The position numbers and the translations under genes were made by a program. Below, in pieces: positions 1 through 7,451 of a stretch of DNA of 12,222 nucleotides. Where the stretch lies: positions 1-12,222 of the forward strand of contig CAIUKX010000609.1 in assembly GCA_903899795.1 (NCBI GenBank), written 5' to 3'. The DNA comes from an uncultured Flavobacteriales bacterium. GTDB lineage: Bacteria > Bacteroidota > Bacteroidia > Flavobacteriales_D > Crocinitomicaceae. The notes beneath the pieces were generated by a model, which did not search any database, was not told where the DNA came from, and worked only from the letters and a program-made list of their open reading frames with translations. Within the stretch, counting starts at the first letter, position 1. Every line of letters starts with the position of its first letter.

Positions 1-15
1 ATCTAATTTTCAATA

Positions 16-35
16 AGTAGGTGTAAAAGTAGGTG
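16..35 (+). repeat. Tandem AGTAGGTG repeats outside the left att site
   Basis: AGTAGGTG occurs at 16-23 and 28-35, a 12-base period. The pair is followed by CATAA, an A-tract, a terminator hairpin and the att core. The same order (tandem repeats, CATAA, A-tract, terminator, att core) is seen at the right end of the main element (8093-8183), but with a different repeat sequence. I infer arm-type integrase sites of another element lying to the left of the window. Confidence 0.45.
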
Positions 36-41
36 CATAAA

Positions 42-70
42 CAAAAAAAGCCCCTAAAATAGGGGCTTTT
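42..70 (-). terminator. Bidirectional intrinsic terminator at the left junction
   Basis: The 8-bp stem AGCCCCTA/TAGGGGCT (49-56 and 60-67) has a 3-base loop. It is flanked by seven A on the left (a U-tract when read leftward) and by T on the right. Joined to the att core by excision, it would lie just after the tRNA 3' end, so it is probably the terminator that served the tRNA before the main element inserted. Confidence 0.75.
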
Positions 71-85
71 CGTGGTCCCACTTGG
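71..85. other. Left attachment site core (att)
   Basis: CGTGGTCCCACTTGG is identical to 8169-8183, which covers the last 13 bases of the tRNA gene plus two following bases. Beyond the core the two copies diverge at once (ATGCACAC here, GCTCGAAC in the tRNA). This copy is a truncated tRNA 3' end, as expected at the junction distal to the intact tRNA. Confidence 0.85.
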
Positions 86-187
86 ATGCACACCTAAACG
101 CCTCATATTATTTCATTTTACTTTATACGCACTCATTATTAGAGGGTTATAAATATATTCAATTTTAGAACACCTCAAATAGGCTTG

Positions 188-207
188 TTTAATAGCATTT
201 AATAGCA
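188..207 (+). repeat. Tandem 10-bp repeat upstream of the integrase
   Basis: TTTAATAGCA is repeated perfectly at 188-197 and 198-207, just ahead of the 12-bp repeats. It may be a binding site for excisionase or integrase, or part of the integrase promoter. A weak TTG ... TACTTTTA promoter-like pair spans it, but its 20-base spacing and imperfect -7 box make it uncertain. Confidence 0.5.
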
Positions 208-211
208 TACT

Positions 212-235
212 TTTACTACGACATTTACTACGACA
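212..235 (+). repeat. Tandem 12-bp repeats, putative left integrase arm sites
   Basis: TTTACTACGACA is repeated perfectly at 212-223 and 224-235. The second copy ends one base before the integrase ATG. The same 12-mer occurs in the same orientation at 8105-8116 near the other end of the element, preceded there by a degenerate copy (8093-8104). Short direct repeats near both ends are typical arm-type sites for the N-terminal domain of tyrosine integrases. The position against the start codon suggests that integrase binding could also repress its own gene. Confidence 0.65.
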
Positions 236-236
236 C

Positions 237-1643
237 ATGAAAACATTCAAAGAACCAACACATTTTTTTAATCTAAATCCAAGAGCAACAACCAATGGCG
301 AACACCTAATTTTTTTTAACTTAAATTATGGTTACCGTGAAAATGGTGCCAATCCGAACAAGTTCAAATATGTTCCAATGAGGATTTCAACCTCTTACAA
401 AATTAGCAAAATTAATTGGGATGAAAAAACATATAGAGCTAATTCAGCATATGTTAGAAGTAAAGGTAAAGAGCTAAATGATACATTAGACACCATACAA
501 AGAACCAGCTATGACCAACTAACTATTTACCGTAACTCTCACGACCACGACCCAGAACCAAAGGAATTAAAACGTTTAGTTGAAGAAAGACTAGGTAGGA
601 TTGACAAAGTTTCAACTGATGTATTATTAGTGCCTTTTATTGAGGATTATATTGGAAAACGAATAAATATTAAAGCCGACACCAAGAAGCAATACAACAA
701 TTTAGTTCGTCATTTAAAGCAGTATGAAGAAATAAAAAACACCAAGTTAGTACTTGGTAAACTGACAGTTGATTGGTACTGGGATTTTTTCGATGTGGTA
801 AACACCAAATATTTTGAGGACAATGAGGTTTACCTTACTCAAACAACTATTGCTAAAGACTGTAAAAATTTAAGAGCAGTATTTAATGAAGCTATCGAGA
901 ACGACATACCTATTGGTTTTAACCACCAGAAAAAGGGAATGAAAATACAAGAAAAGAAGAAATCATATGAACTATTTCTGACACCAAATGAACTTCAAAA
1001 AATCATTGAAACAGATGTAAGTCATCTAAAATCCTTTACCCACGCAAAAAATTATATTATACTATCTTCCTTCACTGGATTACGTCTTGGTGATATGAAG
1101 CACCTATATGAAATCACACCAACGATTGAATCACGTAATGGTCAAGATTGTTATTGCTTTTATACTGAAATAAGAAAAAATCAAGAAGTGAAAGAAGACT
1201 TATATGTTAGCATACCTATTTTAAAGCCAGTTAAAGACCTTTTAAATGCAAACGGTGATAAGTTCCCTAAAATACCAGCAGACCAAGTTATAAGACGTTA
1301 TATTAAGAGTTTATTAAAGTTTTTAGAATTCCATGAAGTAGTAAAAATTACGAATTATTACTATAATCAAAGTAAAGATGGTACAATCGAGTACAAAGAA
1401 CAGCACGAAGTATTTTCACCTCACGATTGCAGAGCTACCTTTATAACAAATTTAAAACAATTAGGATTACACAACGAAACAATAGAACCAATCACGCACC
1501 CTAAACATAACGCAAAAGAAATACTAAATAAATACGACAAATCTGATTTAGTTGATAACGCTATTAAATTTGTTGATGCTCTTGATTCAATGAATGAAAC
1601 TAGAAAGAAAAAGGGATTAGAAGTTAGTATATATACTTGTTAG
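237..1643 (+). CDS. int: Tyrosine recombinase, integrase of the element
   Basis: This 468-aa tyrosine integrase probably inserts and excises the 71-8183 element at the tRNA 3' end. The N-terminal ~110 residues look like an arm-binding domain, residues ~130-230 a SAM-like core-binding domain, and the C-terminus the catalytic domain. Visible catalytic residues are R283 (TGLRLGD), K314 in the beta-hairpin region, H396-D-C-R399, H424 and the nucleophile Y433 (NKYDK). The H424-to-Y433 spacing of nine matches the family GHxx...Y box, although the usual G before the His is K. The ATG at 237 follows tandem 12-bp repeats with one base between and no ribosome-binding consensus, as is common in Bacteroidota. 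It lies about 150 bp from the left att core and reads into the element. The RM gene follows on the same strand. Confidence 0.9.
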   Translation: MKTFKEPTHFFNLNPRATTNGEHLIFFNLNYGYRENGANPNKFKYVPMRISTSYKISKINWDEKTYRANSAYVRSKGKELNDTLDTIQRTSYDQLTIYRNSHDHDPEPKELKRLVEERLGRIDKVSTDVLLVPFIEDYIGKRINIKADTKKQYNNLVRHLKQYEEIKNTKLVLGKLTVDWYWDFFDVVNTKYFEDNEVYLTQTTIAKDCKNLRAVFNEAIENDIPIGFNHQKKGMKIQEKKKSYELFLTPNELQKIIETDVSHLKSFTHAKNYIILSSFTGLRLGDMKHLYEITPTIESRNGQDCYCFYTEIRKNQEVKEDLYVSIPILKPVKDLLNANGDKFPKIPADQVIRRYIKSLLKFLEFHEVVKITNYYYNQSKDGTIEYKEQHEVFSPHDCRATFITNLKQLGLHNETIEPITHPKHNAKEILNKYDKSDLVDNAIKFVDALDSMNETRKKKGLEVSIYTC

Positions 1644-1705
1644 GGTATTGAGTGTATTTCTCTTTTTGTTTTTTATATTTACCTCAATATAAAGACAAAA
1701 AACCA

Positions 1706-4700
1706 ATGACAATTCAACAATACCTCGATAAAATTACAATCCTTTTCAAAACTGGTAACGCAAGAGAGCACTCATATCGTGGTGACCTTCAAAACCTCAT
1801 CATGGATATTTTACCAGGTGTTCTGGTGACCAATGAACCAGCCAGAGTGAGTTGTGGTGCTCCCGATTATGTATTGACTCGTAAAGATATTCCTATTGGT
1901 TACATCGAAGCAAAAGATATTGGTGTTGACCTTGCTAGTAAAACATTGAAAGAACAGTTTGACCGTTATAAATCGGGTTTAACAAACTTAATCTTTACAG
2001 ACTATATGGACTTCCATTTCTATAAAGATGGTGAGTTTGTGACAAAAATTGCGATTGCAAAACTAGACAATGGTAACATAATACCATTGAGCAACAATTT
2101 TGATCAGTTCTCCGAACTGATCAAAAACTTTGCTCAAACATTTTCCCAAACTATAAAATCGCCTACCAAGTTAGCCCAGATGATGGCGGGTAAGGCAAAA
2201 TTGATGGCGGATATTATCGAAAAATCATTGAATAATGATGATAAAGAAGAAATTCGTTCAGCAATCAAATCACAAATGTTGTCGTTTCAGAAAATGCTGA
2301 TACACGACATCGACAATAAATCATTTGCCGATATTTACGCTCAAACCATTGCTTATGGTATGTTTGCGGCTCGATATCACGACCCAACATTAAAAGACTT
2401 CTCACGTGAAGAAGCATCTCGATTAATACCTAAATCAAATCCTTTCCTACGTAAACTTTTTCAAGATATTGCGGGGTACGATTTAGATGACCGTTTAGTG
2501 TGGATTGTAGACGAATTAGTGAGTATTTTTCTTGCTTCTGATGTTGCTATCATAATGAAAAACTTTGGCAAGAGCACCAAACAAGAAGACCCAGTAGTAC
2601 ACTTTTATGAAACATTTTTAGGAGAATACAACCCCGCATTAAGAAAAGCCAGAGGTGTGTGGTATACACCACAACCAGTGGTGAACTTCATAGTTAGAGC
2701 AGTTGATGACATTTTAAAAACAGAATTTAATTTACCGCAAGGATTAGCGGATACTAGTAAAACAAAAGTAAAAGTAGACTACTTCGGTAAAACAATTGAA
2801 AAAGAAGTACACAAAGTTCAGATACTTGACCCCGCAACTGGTACTGGAACATTTTTGGCAGAAGTTGTAAAACATATTCACAAGAAATTTGAAGGACAGC
2901 AAGGGATTTGGTCTAAATATGTTTCTAAAGACCTTATACCTCGACTTAATGGATTTGAGTTATTGATGGCGAGTTACGCCATGGCACACCTTAAAATGGA
3001 TATGTTACTTACTGAAACTGGCTATAAACCAAGTGATGACCAACGTTTCAAAATATTTTTAACAAACTCACTTGAAGAACCACACGAAGATAGCGGTACA
3101 CTTTTTAGCTCTTGGTTATCTGATGAAAGTAACCAAGCAAATGAAATAAAAAGAGATACACCAGTTATGTGTGTTATTGGAAATCCTCCTTATGCTGTCA
3201 GTAGCACCAATAAAAACGAATGGATACAAAATTTAATCGCTGATTATAAAAAGGATTTGAATGAACGTAAAATTAATCTTGATGACGATTATATAAAGTT
3301 CACCCGCTTTGGTCAATATTTTATTGATAAAAATGGTGAAGGAATTCTAGCATATATTTCAAATAACAGCTTTATTGATGGTATTACCCATCGACAAATG
3401 CGTAAACACCTTTTAGAAAGTTTTGACAAAATTTACATTTTGGATTTACATGGAAATGCTAAGAAAAAAGAAGTTTGTATAGATGGTAGCCCCGACCAAA
3501 ATGTTTTTGATATTATGCAAGGAGTTTCGGTAAATATCTTTATAAAAACTGGCAAAAAGAAACCTAAAGAAATTGGCGAAGTATTTCATTTTGACTTACA
3601 AGGTAAACGTAATTTTAAGTATGAATTTTTAACCAAAAATATTCATGACATAAATTGGTTAAATTTAAAATTGTCTGAACCATATTATTTCTTTGCCAAG
3701 AAAGATTTTGGCTTAAAAGAAGTATATGATAAAGGATTTAAAGTTGAAGAATTATTTCATGATAAAGTTGCTGGAATAGAAACAATTAGAGACTCAATAA
3801 CAATACATTTTGACAGTGAATCGTTAAAGAAAACAATAAATGATTTCAAAGATTTGAATGAAAATGAAATTGCATTAAAATATAATACTACTGACGCAAG
3901 AGATTGGAAAATTGGAAGGGCGAAAGAAGATGTTAAAATCAATATAGAAAATCCTAAAGTATGGCAAGATATTTATTATCGTCCATTTGACATTAGAAAA
4001 ACTTTTTACTCTGGTAAACAAAATGGTTTTGTTTGTAATGGTAGGTATAACATTATGAAGCATTTATTACAGCCAAACTTCGGGTTAATTATTCCTAGAC
4101 AAACAACACAAGATTATAGACATTCTTTTATTACAAATAAAATATTTGAAGGTAACATTACAGCAAGTGCTAAATTATTTGGCACTGGGAATGGTTTTCC
4201 TCTATATATTTATCCAGAAAGTAAAAATCAACAAGAAGCATTTAGAGAAAATGAGAGAATGCCGAATTTAAAAATGACAATAGTAGATTATATTGCTAAG
4301 GGAATAGGTTTAACTTTCACTAACGAGAAAGAAGTTACACCAAATACATTTGCTCCAATAGATTTATTAGATTATATATATGCTGTTTTACATTCACCAA
4401 CATATAGAGAAACATACAAGGAATTTTTAAAGATTGATTTTCCTCGTGTTCCAGCTCCGCTGGAACACGAAAAGTTTTGGCAATTGGTGAAATTAGGTGG
4501 TGAACTACGCCAGGTACATTTATTAGAATGTCCAGTAGTTGAAAAATACATAACTGGTTATCCCGAAGATGGCGACAACATAGTAACAAAACCAATTTAC
4601 AAGAACGGCAATGTGTACATCAACGAAACACAGTATTTCAGCAACGTTCCAGAAGTATCCTGGAACTTCTTTATTGGTGGTTACCAACCCGCTCAAAAAT

Positions 4701-4822
4701 GGCTCAAAGACCGTAAAGATAGAGAATTGAGTTTTGAAGATATATTGCATTATCAGAAGATAATTGTGGCTATGTTTGAGACGGATAGGATAATGAAAGA
4801 GATAGATAATATTGAGATATAA
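1706..4822 (+). CDS. Single-chain restriction-modification enzyme, type IIG with ISP-like specificity domain
   Basis: A 1038-aa protein that should both cut and methylate DNA. The N-terminal nuclease carries a PD-(D/E)xK motif: P53-D54, then E68-A69-K70 in an IEAK strand. An amino-methyltransferase domain follows, with motif I DPATGTGTFL (D375) and motif IV NPPY (493-496), the signature of N6-adenine methylation. The C-terminal ~350 residues resemble the specificity domain of type ISP enzymes such as LlaBIII. No Walker A or helicase region lies between nuclease and methylase. The chain is also far shorter than the ~1570 aa I recall for helicase-bearing ISP enzymes, so type IIG is the better class. 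The frame is open upstream to 1652, but those 18 residues are unusual and MTIQQYL at 1706 matches the family start. It sits 62 bp after the integrase. The recognition sequence cannot be read from the protein. Confidence 0.87.
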   Translation: MTIQQYLDKITILFKTGNAREHSYRGDLQNLIMDILPGVLVTNEPARVSCGAPDYVLTRKDIPIGYIEAKDIGVDLASKTLKEQFDRYKSGLTNLIFTDYMDFHFYKDGEFVTKIAIAKLDNGNIIPLSNNFDQFSELIKNFAQTFSQTIKSPTKLAQMMAGKAKLMADIIEKSLNNDDKEEIRSAIKSQMLSFQKMLIHDIDNKSFADIYAQTIAYGMFAARYHDPTLKDFSREEASRLIPKSNPFLRKLFQDIAGYDLDDRLVWIVDELVSIFLASDVAIIMKNFGKSTKQEDPVVHFYETFLGEYNPALRKARGVWYTPQPVVNFIVRAVDDILKTEFNLPQGLADTSKTKVKVDYFGKTIEKEVHKVQILDPATGTGTFLAEVVKHIHKKFEGQQGIWSKYVSKDLIPRLNGFELLMASYAMAHLKMDMLLTETGYKPSDDQRFKIFLTNSLEEPHEDSGTLFSSWLSDESNQANEIKRDTPVMCVIGNPPYAVSSTNKNEWIQNLIADYKKDLNERKINLDDDYIKFTRFGQYFIDKNGEGILAYISNNSFIDGITHRQMRKHLLESFDKIYILDLHGNAKKKEVCIDGSPDQNVFDIMQGVSVNIFIKTGKKKPKEIGEVFHFDLQGKRNFKYEFLTKNIHDINWLNLKLSEPYYFFAKKDFGLKEVYDKGFKVEELFHDKVAGIETIRDSITIHFDSESLKKTINDFKDLNENEIALKYNTTDARDWKIGRAKEDVKINIENPKVWQDIYYRPFDIRKTFYSGKQNGFVCNGRYNIMKHLLQPNFGLIIPRQTTQDYRHSFITNKIFEGNITASAKLFGTGNGFPLYIYPESKNQQEAFRENERMPNLKMTIVDYIAKGIGLTFTNEKEVTPNTFAPIDLLDYIYAVLHSPTYRETYKEFLKIDFPRVPAPLEHEKFWQLVKLGGELRQVHLLECPVVEKYITGYPEDGDNIVTKPIYKNGNVYINETQYFSNVPEVSWNFFIGGYQPAQKWLKDRKDRELSFEDILHYQKIIVAMFETDRIMKEIDNIEI

Positions 4823-4833
4823 ATATTAAAAAT

Positions 4834-4953
4834 ATGAGTGATAAAGATAAAAAACCCGATAAACCAAGAACAATTACAAATACTACTTCTTATGAAATTA
4901 GGGCTTCAGTTCAGCCAAAACCAAAAGATAAGCCCAAGCCAAAAGGAAACTAA
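4834..4953 (+). CDS. Possible 39-aa basic, proline-rich small protein
   Basis: An ATG lies 11 bases after the RM stop, behind an A-rich leader, and opens a 39-codon frame ending in TAA. The product is strongly charged: it starts MSDKDKKPDKPR and ends with repeated K-P pairs (PKPKDKPKPKGN). It has no hydrophobic segment or recognised domain. Its 3' part overlaps the end of the opposite-strand membrane protein by 56 bp, so one of the two readings may be fortuitous. The close spacing behind the RM gene suggests co-transcription. I do not recognise the family and assign no function. Confidence 0.35.
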   Translation: MSDKDKKPDKPRTITNTTSYEIRASVQPKPKDKPKPKGN

Positions 4954-5458
4954 TAGGAATACTTATTAGAAGGTATATTGAAATTTCTAATCTTCTTTGC
5001 CTTTTAGTATTTATTTTAGTATTGTTATCAATTTTCATTTGGTAAATTTCAGCTATATGAAAAGCTAAATTTAAAAAGTGCTCATCATCATCATGATTTA
5101 GTCTGAATTCTTCAGTCATTATATATTTGGGTTCTTCACCTTTTGCGCCTAATTTATTAAACATTAAGTTTTTAACCAAAAAATATAAAGAACAAGTGAT
5201 TATTACAGCCATAATCATTAATGAATATAGTAAGAACTCATTTATTTTATTTTTTAGAAAAGCATCTATCAAATATCCAAGTATTGGTGTAACTAATGTT
5301 ATAGAAAGCGTAAGTAATCTATCATTTTTCTCACTTAAATGTTATGCGGTGGATATAGTTTCATCTAATCTTTTTTCAGCTAAATCAATAAATAAGTTCG
5401 CTGTTTCATTTGATACATTATTCCAATCAGAAATATTGGATTGCCATCTTTTTCCCAT
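4898..5458 (-). pseudogene. Three-helix membrane protein interrupted by one in-frame TAA
   Basis: Reading leftward from the ATG at 5458, one continuous frame runs to the stop at 4898, broken only by TAA at 5344-5342 (codon 39). The first 38 residues are soluble and begin MGKRWQSNISDWNN. After the stop the frame continues as HLSEKNDR and then a hydrophobic helix (LLTLSITLVTPILGY), a second helix (FLLYSLMIMAVIITC), a charged loop of ~60 residues and a third helix near the C-terminus. Without the stop it would be a 185-aa protein. One C-to-T change (CAA to TAA) would explain it; a sequencing error is also possible. A TTG at 5272 could only start a truncated form lacking the first helix. It faces the RM gene convergently. 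I do not recognise the family; an effector or accessory of a defence locus is one guess. Confidence 0.6.
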
Positions 5459-5500
5459 GTTACATTTTTGAGCATGCAAAATAGATATTTTTTTTGAATC

Positions 5501-5596
5501 TGTATCAAAACCTAAACTGTATCAAATTAAATCTATCCACACTAAAAATGATACGGTTTAAATGTATCGAAAATATTCTTTGATTTGTTTTGATAC
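5501..5596. promoter_or_regulatory. Cluster of five GTATC half-sites, candidate recombinase site or operator
   Basis: Five copies of GTATC with A-rich tails lie between the broken membrane gene and the serine recombinase: plus strand at 5502 (GTATCAAAAC), 5519 (GTATCAAATT) and 5564 (GTATCGAAAA); minus strand at 5554 (GTATCATTTT) and 5596 (GTATCAAAAC). They pair into dyads of 36 bp (5519-5554) and 33 bp (5564-5596). Serine resolvases bind inverted half-sites about 28-34 bp across, often just upstream of their own gene, so this may be a res-like site and autoregulatory operator. Confidence 0.55.
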
Positions 5597-5624
5597 TATC
5601 TAAATGCCTGGTATCTTTGATGTT

Positions 5625-6248
5625 ATGGAGAAAGCAATTATAATATCTAGATGTTCAACTAACGAGTCTAAACAAGATGTAACTCGTCAATCACAATCCT
5701 TAACATCGACTTATGGTCACCAGTACCAAATCGTAAAAGAATTTACCTACTACAAAAGTGGAACTAAAAATGACGAGGTAAATGTTGAAATATTAGAGTT
5801 CGCTATCAACAATGATGTTAAACATATCATAGCCCTTGAAATTTCGAGAATATCCCGTAAAATCTCGAGCTTTGCCTTATTTCTTGAAAAAGCTAATGAG
5901 AATGGAATCAACATAATCGTAGATAATTTTAAACTTCACACTTTGCTACCAAATGGTGATAAGAATGCAATGGTACAAACAATGTTATCAATCGCATCGA
6001 CATTTGCATCCATGGAATTATCCCTAATTCAAGAGCGTTTGAATTCGGGAAGAGACAAATTTATTAGAGAAAATGGCTATTCCGCTCTTGGGCGAAAAAA
6101 AGGTTCTTTAAAAGATAACAACCAATTATTAAAAGAACACGCTGACATCGTGAAATTTTTAAGACAAGGTCAATCAGTTAGAAACACTATGAAACTTACT
6201 GGTAAGTCAAGTGGTACAGTTCAAAAGGTTAAAAACTTGGTAGCATAA
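5625..6248 (+). CDS. Small serine recombinase (resolvase/invertase family)
   Basis: A 207-aa serine recombinase that would cut and rejoin DNA through a serine nucleophile. The N-terminus MEKAIIISRCSTN matches the family YxRVST box, giving S11 as nucleophile. R75 and R78 in EISRISRK match the paired active-site arginines. A long E-helix runs from ~115 to 145, then GRKKGS and a C-terminal HTH (~172-205: AHIV-like helix, then SVRNTMKLTGKSSGTVQKV). The length fits classical resolvases and invertases, not large serine integrases. ATG 5604 is an alternative in-frame start adding seven residues, but 5625 begins at the conserved strand. The GTATC dyads directly upstream are plausible binding sites. 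It could resolve element dimers, invert a segment or regulate; no invertible pair was found here. Confidence 0.85.
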   Translation: MEKAIIISRCSTNESKQDVTRQSQSLTSTYGHQYQIVKEFTYYKSGTKNDEVNVEILEFAINNDVKHIIALEISRISRKISSFALFLEKANENGINIIVDNFKLHTLLPNGDKNAMVQTMLSIASTFASMELSLIQERLNSGRDKFIRENGYSALGRKKGSLKDNNQLLKEHADIVKFLRQGQSVRNTMKLTGKSSGTVQKVKNLVA

Positions 6249-6256
6249 AAACTAAA

Positions 6257-6280
6257 TGGGTTATGCTCCTGCATAACCCA
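6257..6280 (+). other. Perfect 10-bp hairpin after the recombinase gene
   Basis: TGGGTTATGC (6257-6266), loop TCCT, then GCATAACCCA (6271-6280) forms a perfect stem. It starts eight bases after the recombinase stop. No U-tract follows, so it may be an mRNA-stabilising 3' structure and not a terminator by itself; a proper terminator lies about 35 bases on. Confidence 0.6.
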
Positions 6281-6312
6281 AATAATTTATAAAAATTCTG
6301 AAACACTCAATG

Positions 6313-6347
6313 AACACCATCAACTGAATGATGGTGTTTTGCTTTTT
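6313..6347 (+). terminator. Intrinsic terminator of the serine recombinase
   Basis: AACACCATCA (6313-6322), a six-base loop and TGATGGTGTT (6329-6338) form a 10-bp stem, followed by TTGCTTTTT. It is a typical rho-independent terminator, oriented to end the recombinase transcript. Confidence 0.8.
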
Positions 6348-6367
6348 AAAACAATTTTGATACTCAA

Positions 6368-6525
6368 ATTCACATAGCGTAAACGTGTGAATCTAGGTAC
6401 AAAAAGGAACAAATAGAATTGCACCTTTAAATTAAGTACACCGCATCGTTCCAAAAAAATAATGAACACCTTTATGGTGCGGTTCTAGTCACGCTACTAG
6501 CCCTCCCCTTGGAGGTCGGTAACCG
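6368..6525. other. Structured non-coding block left of the HUH operon
   Basis: No reading frame is seen, but the stretch is dense in dyads: ATTCACA/TGTGAAT (6368-6392); GGAAC/GTTCC enclosing TAGAATTGCACCT (6414-6426); CACC-TTTAT-GGTG (~6467-6479); CTAGT/ACTAG around CACGCT (6484-6499); CCTCC/GGAGG around CCTT (6502-6515). Its 6480-6525 part is clearly GC-richer than the surroundings. On the minus strand it shares three ordered motifs with the block at 7452-7512. It may be an origin, an HUH cleavage end or a structured 3' RNA of the leftward operon. Confidence 0.5.
6414..6426 (+). repeat. Direct repeat TAGAATTGCACCT, copy 1
   Basis: This 13-mer recurs exactly at 7636-7648 in the same orientation, 1222 bp away. 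The two copies bracket the three-gene HUH operon and its hairpin blocks. They could mark a nested mobile unit or be binding sites for one protein. Confidence 0.5.
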
Positions 6526-6663
6526 TCATTTAAGCTTCTCGAGTTGTAATCGTAATCTTAATTTCGTCAATTGCTTCTGCAATTCTTGTTTTTTCTGTGG
6601 GTCTTGCTCGGTGCTTTGTTGCAACTGCTTCACCCTTATCTTATCCTCTAAAGTTGTCGCCAT
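6526..6663 (-). CDS. 45-aa charged coiled-coil small protein
   Basis: A 45-codon frame begins MATTLEDKIRVKQL and is almost entirely charged or glutamine-rich helix (QKKQELQKQLTKLRLRLQ), with leucines spaced as in a short coiled coil. Its ATG lies inside the end of the 69-aa gene, overlapping it by 23 bp in another frame, the usual arrangement for translational coupling. It is the third gene of the leftward HUH operon. I do not recognise a family. A dimerising accessory to the HUH protein is possible but unproven. The length is below most gene-finder limits; the overlap and biased composition support it. Confidence 0.55.
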   Translation of the reverse strand: MATTLEDKIRVKQLQQSTEQDPQKKQELQKQLTKLRLRLQLEKLK

Positions 6664-6850
6664 CGTTCAAATAGTTGTTTAGCATTTCCTCAAAGAAAAG
6701 GTCGTTTAATCGGTTATCTCTAATCAATAGATGATATTCCATCATTAGATGGTCGTCATCAATAATCGCTTCTTGCTGATAAGTTCTAATAATATAGTTC
6801 ACCAATAATTGGCGAAGCACTGGGTTGTAGTTAAAGTTTCTTATTTCCAT
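6641..6850 (-). CDS. 69-aa hypothetical acidic protein in the HUH operon
   Basis: A 69-aa protein beginning MEIRNFNYNPVLRQLL, with acidic stretches (IIDDDHLMMEYH, FFEEML) and predicted helical character, no membrane segment and no recognised motif. It starts 23 bp after the HUH gene and overlaps the next small gene by 23 bp, so all three should share one leftward transcript. I do not recognise the family. The setting suggests a partner or regulator of the HUH endonuclease, which is inference from position only. Confidence 0.6.
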   Translation of the reverse strand: MEIRNFNYNPVLRQLLVNYIIRTYQQEAIIDDDHLMMEYHLLIRDNRLNDLFFEEMLNNYLNDGDNFRG

Positions 6851-6873
6851 TTTATAGATTTTAAGATTAGTTA

Positions 6874-7434
6874 TTATAATATCGCACCACCAAGTGATGC
6901 TTTTCGCAGATACTCAAACAGTGAGTATTTATTATGGATTTTAGTAGTTTGTATCATACATTCTCTTTTTAAGTCCAGATAACGCCCTAACACTGTTTCA
7001 ACAGCATTTGCTAAATCAAGTGTTTTTGCGGTACACATAAGGTGAACGTGATGAACACCTCTTTTATCAGTTTCAATGGTATAAACTAATTTATCTTCTG
7101 GTAGCAGACTTTTAATCTCATTAACCAAATGAGAATGATAATCACCAGTATAATTGTGTTTTGGATTCCAAGTAGACGTAGAAGTCCAATTTTCATTGTA
7201 TATAGTTTTAGTTGTAGGTGAATATTTAGGCATAAACTCATTAATAATAGTATAGTGTATTTTCCAGCTCCTACCTTCTCTTCGTAATAAATTTGGAACA
7301 TCAATATATTTTTCTTTTATTTCCAACATTCTGTATTTTAATGTCCTTGTTTTTAATCCAGTGATTGGAATTAATTCACTTAAATTATAATACAGCTTAA
7401 TTCTAGTTTTATTTATTTCATTAATATTATTCAT
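6874..7434 (-). CDS. HTH plus HUH endonuclease (Rep-like, rolling-circle type)
   Basis: A 186-aa protein with two parts. Residues ~12-60 resemble a helix-turn-helix (LYYNLSELIPITGLKTRTLKYRM). Residues ~80-180 show the three HUH motifs in order: a motif-I-like strand (WTSTSTW, 83-89), a metal-binding HUH motif (H129-V130-H131 in GVHHVHLM) and a motif-III tyrosine (Y175 in YLRK, with Y170 nearby). The YxxK pattern is that of rolling-circle Rep proteins, so it should nick one DNA strand at a hairpin and stay bound through the tyrosine. It has no helicase domain and is smaller than most plasmid Reps and relaxases; a Y1-transposase relative is the alternative. It heads a leftward operon with two small proteins, and paired structured blocks lie on both sides. 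No protein family name can be given from sequence alone. Confidence 0.7.
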   Translation of the reverse strand: MNNINEINKTRIKLYYNLSELIPITGLKTRTLKYRMLEIKEKYIDVPNLLRREGRSWKIHYTIINEFMPKYSPTTKTIYNENWTSTSTWNPKHNYTGDYHSHLVNEIKSLLPEDKLVYTIETDKRGVHHVHLMCTAKTLDLANAVETVLGRYLDLKRECMIQTTKIHNKYSLFEYLRKASLGGAIL

Positions 7435-7451
7435 TTTCTATTTACTTTATT

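Noticed and set aside
1652..1705. An 18-residue N-terminal extension of the RM enzyme
   Set aside because: MYFSFCFLYLPQYKDKKP is unlike any nuclease N-terminus and lies in a T-rich leader; the ATG at 1706 is the better start. A TATATTTA box at 1674 has no -33 partner at the right spacing.
5127..5471. A 114-aa plus-strand open frame
   Set aside because: It is antisense to the broken membrane protein, whose frame has clear helices and continues through the same stretch; the plus frame shows no domain and low-complexity composition.
7086..7304. A 72-aa minus-strand hydrophobic frame
   Set aside because: It lies wholly within the HUH gene in another frame, with no separate start context.
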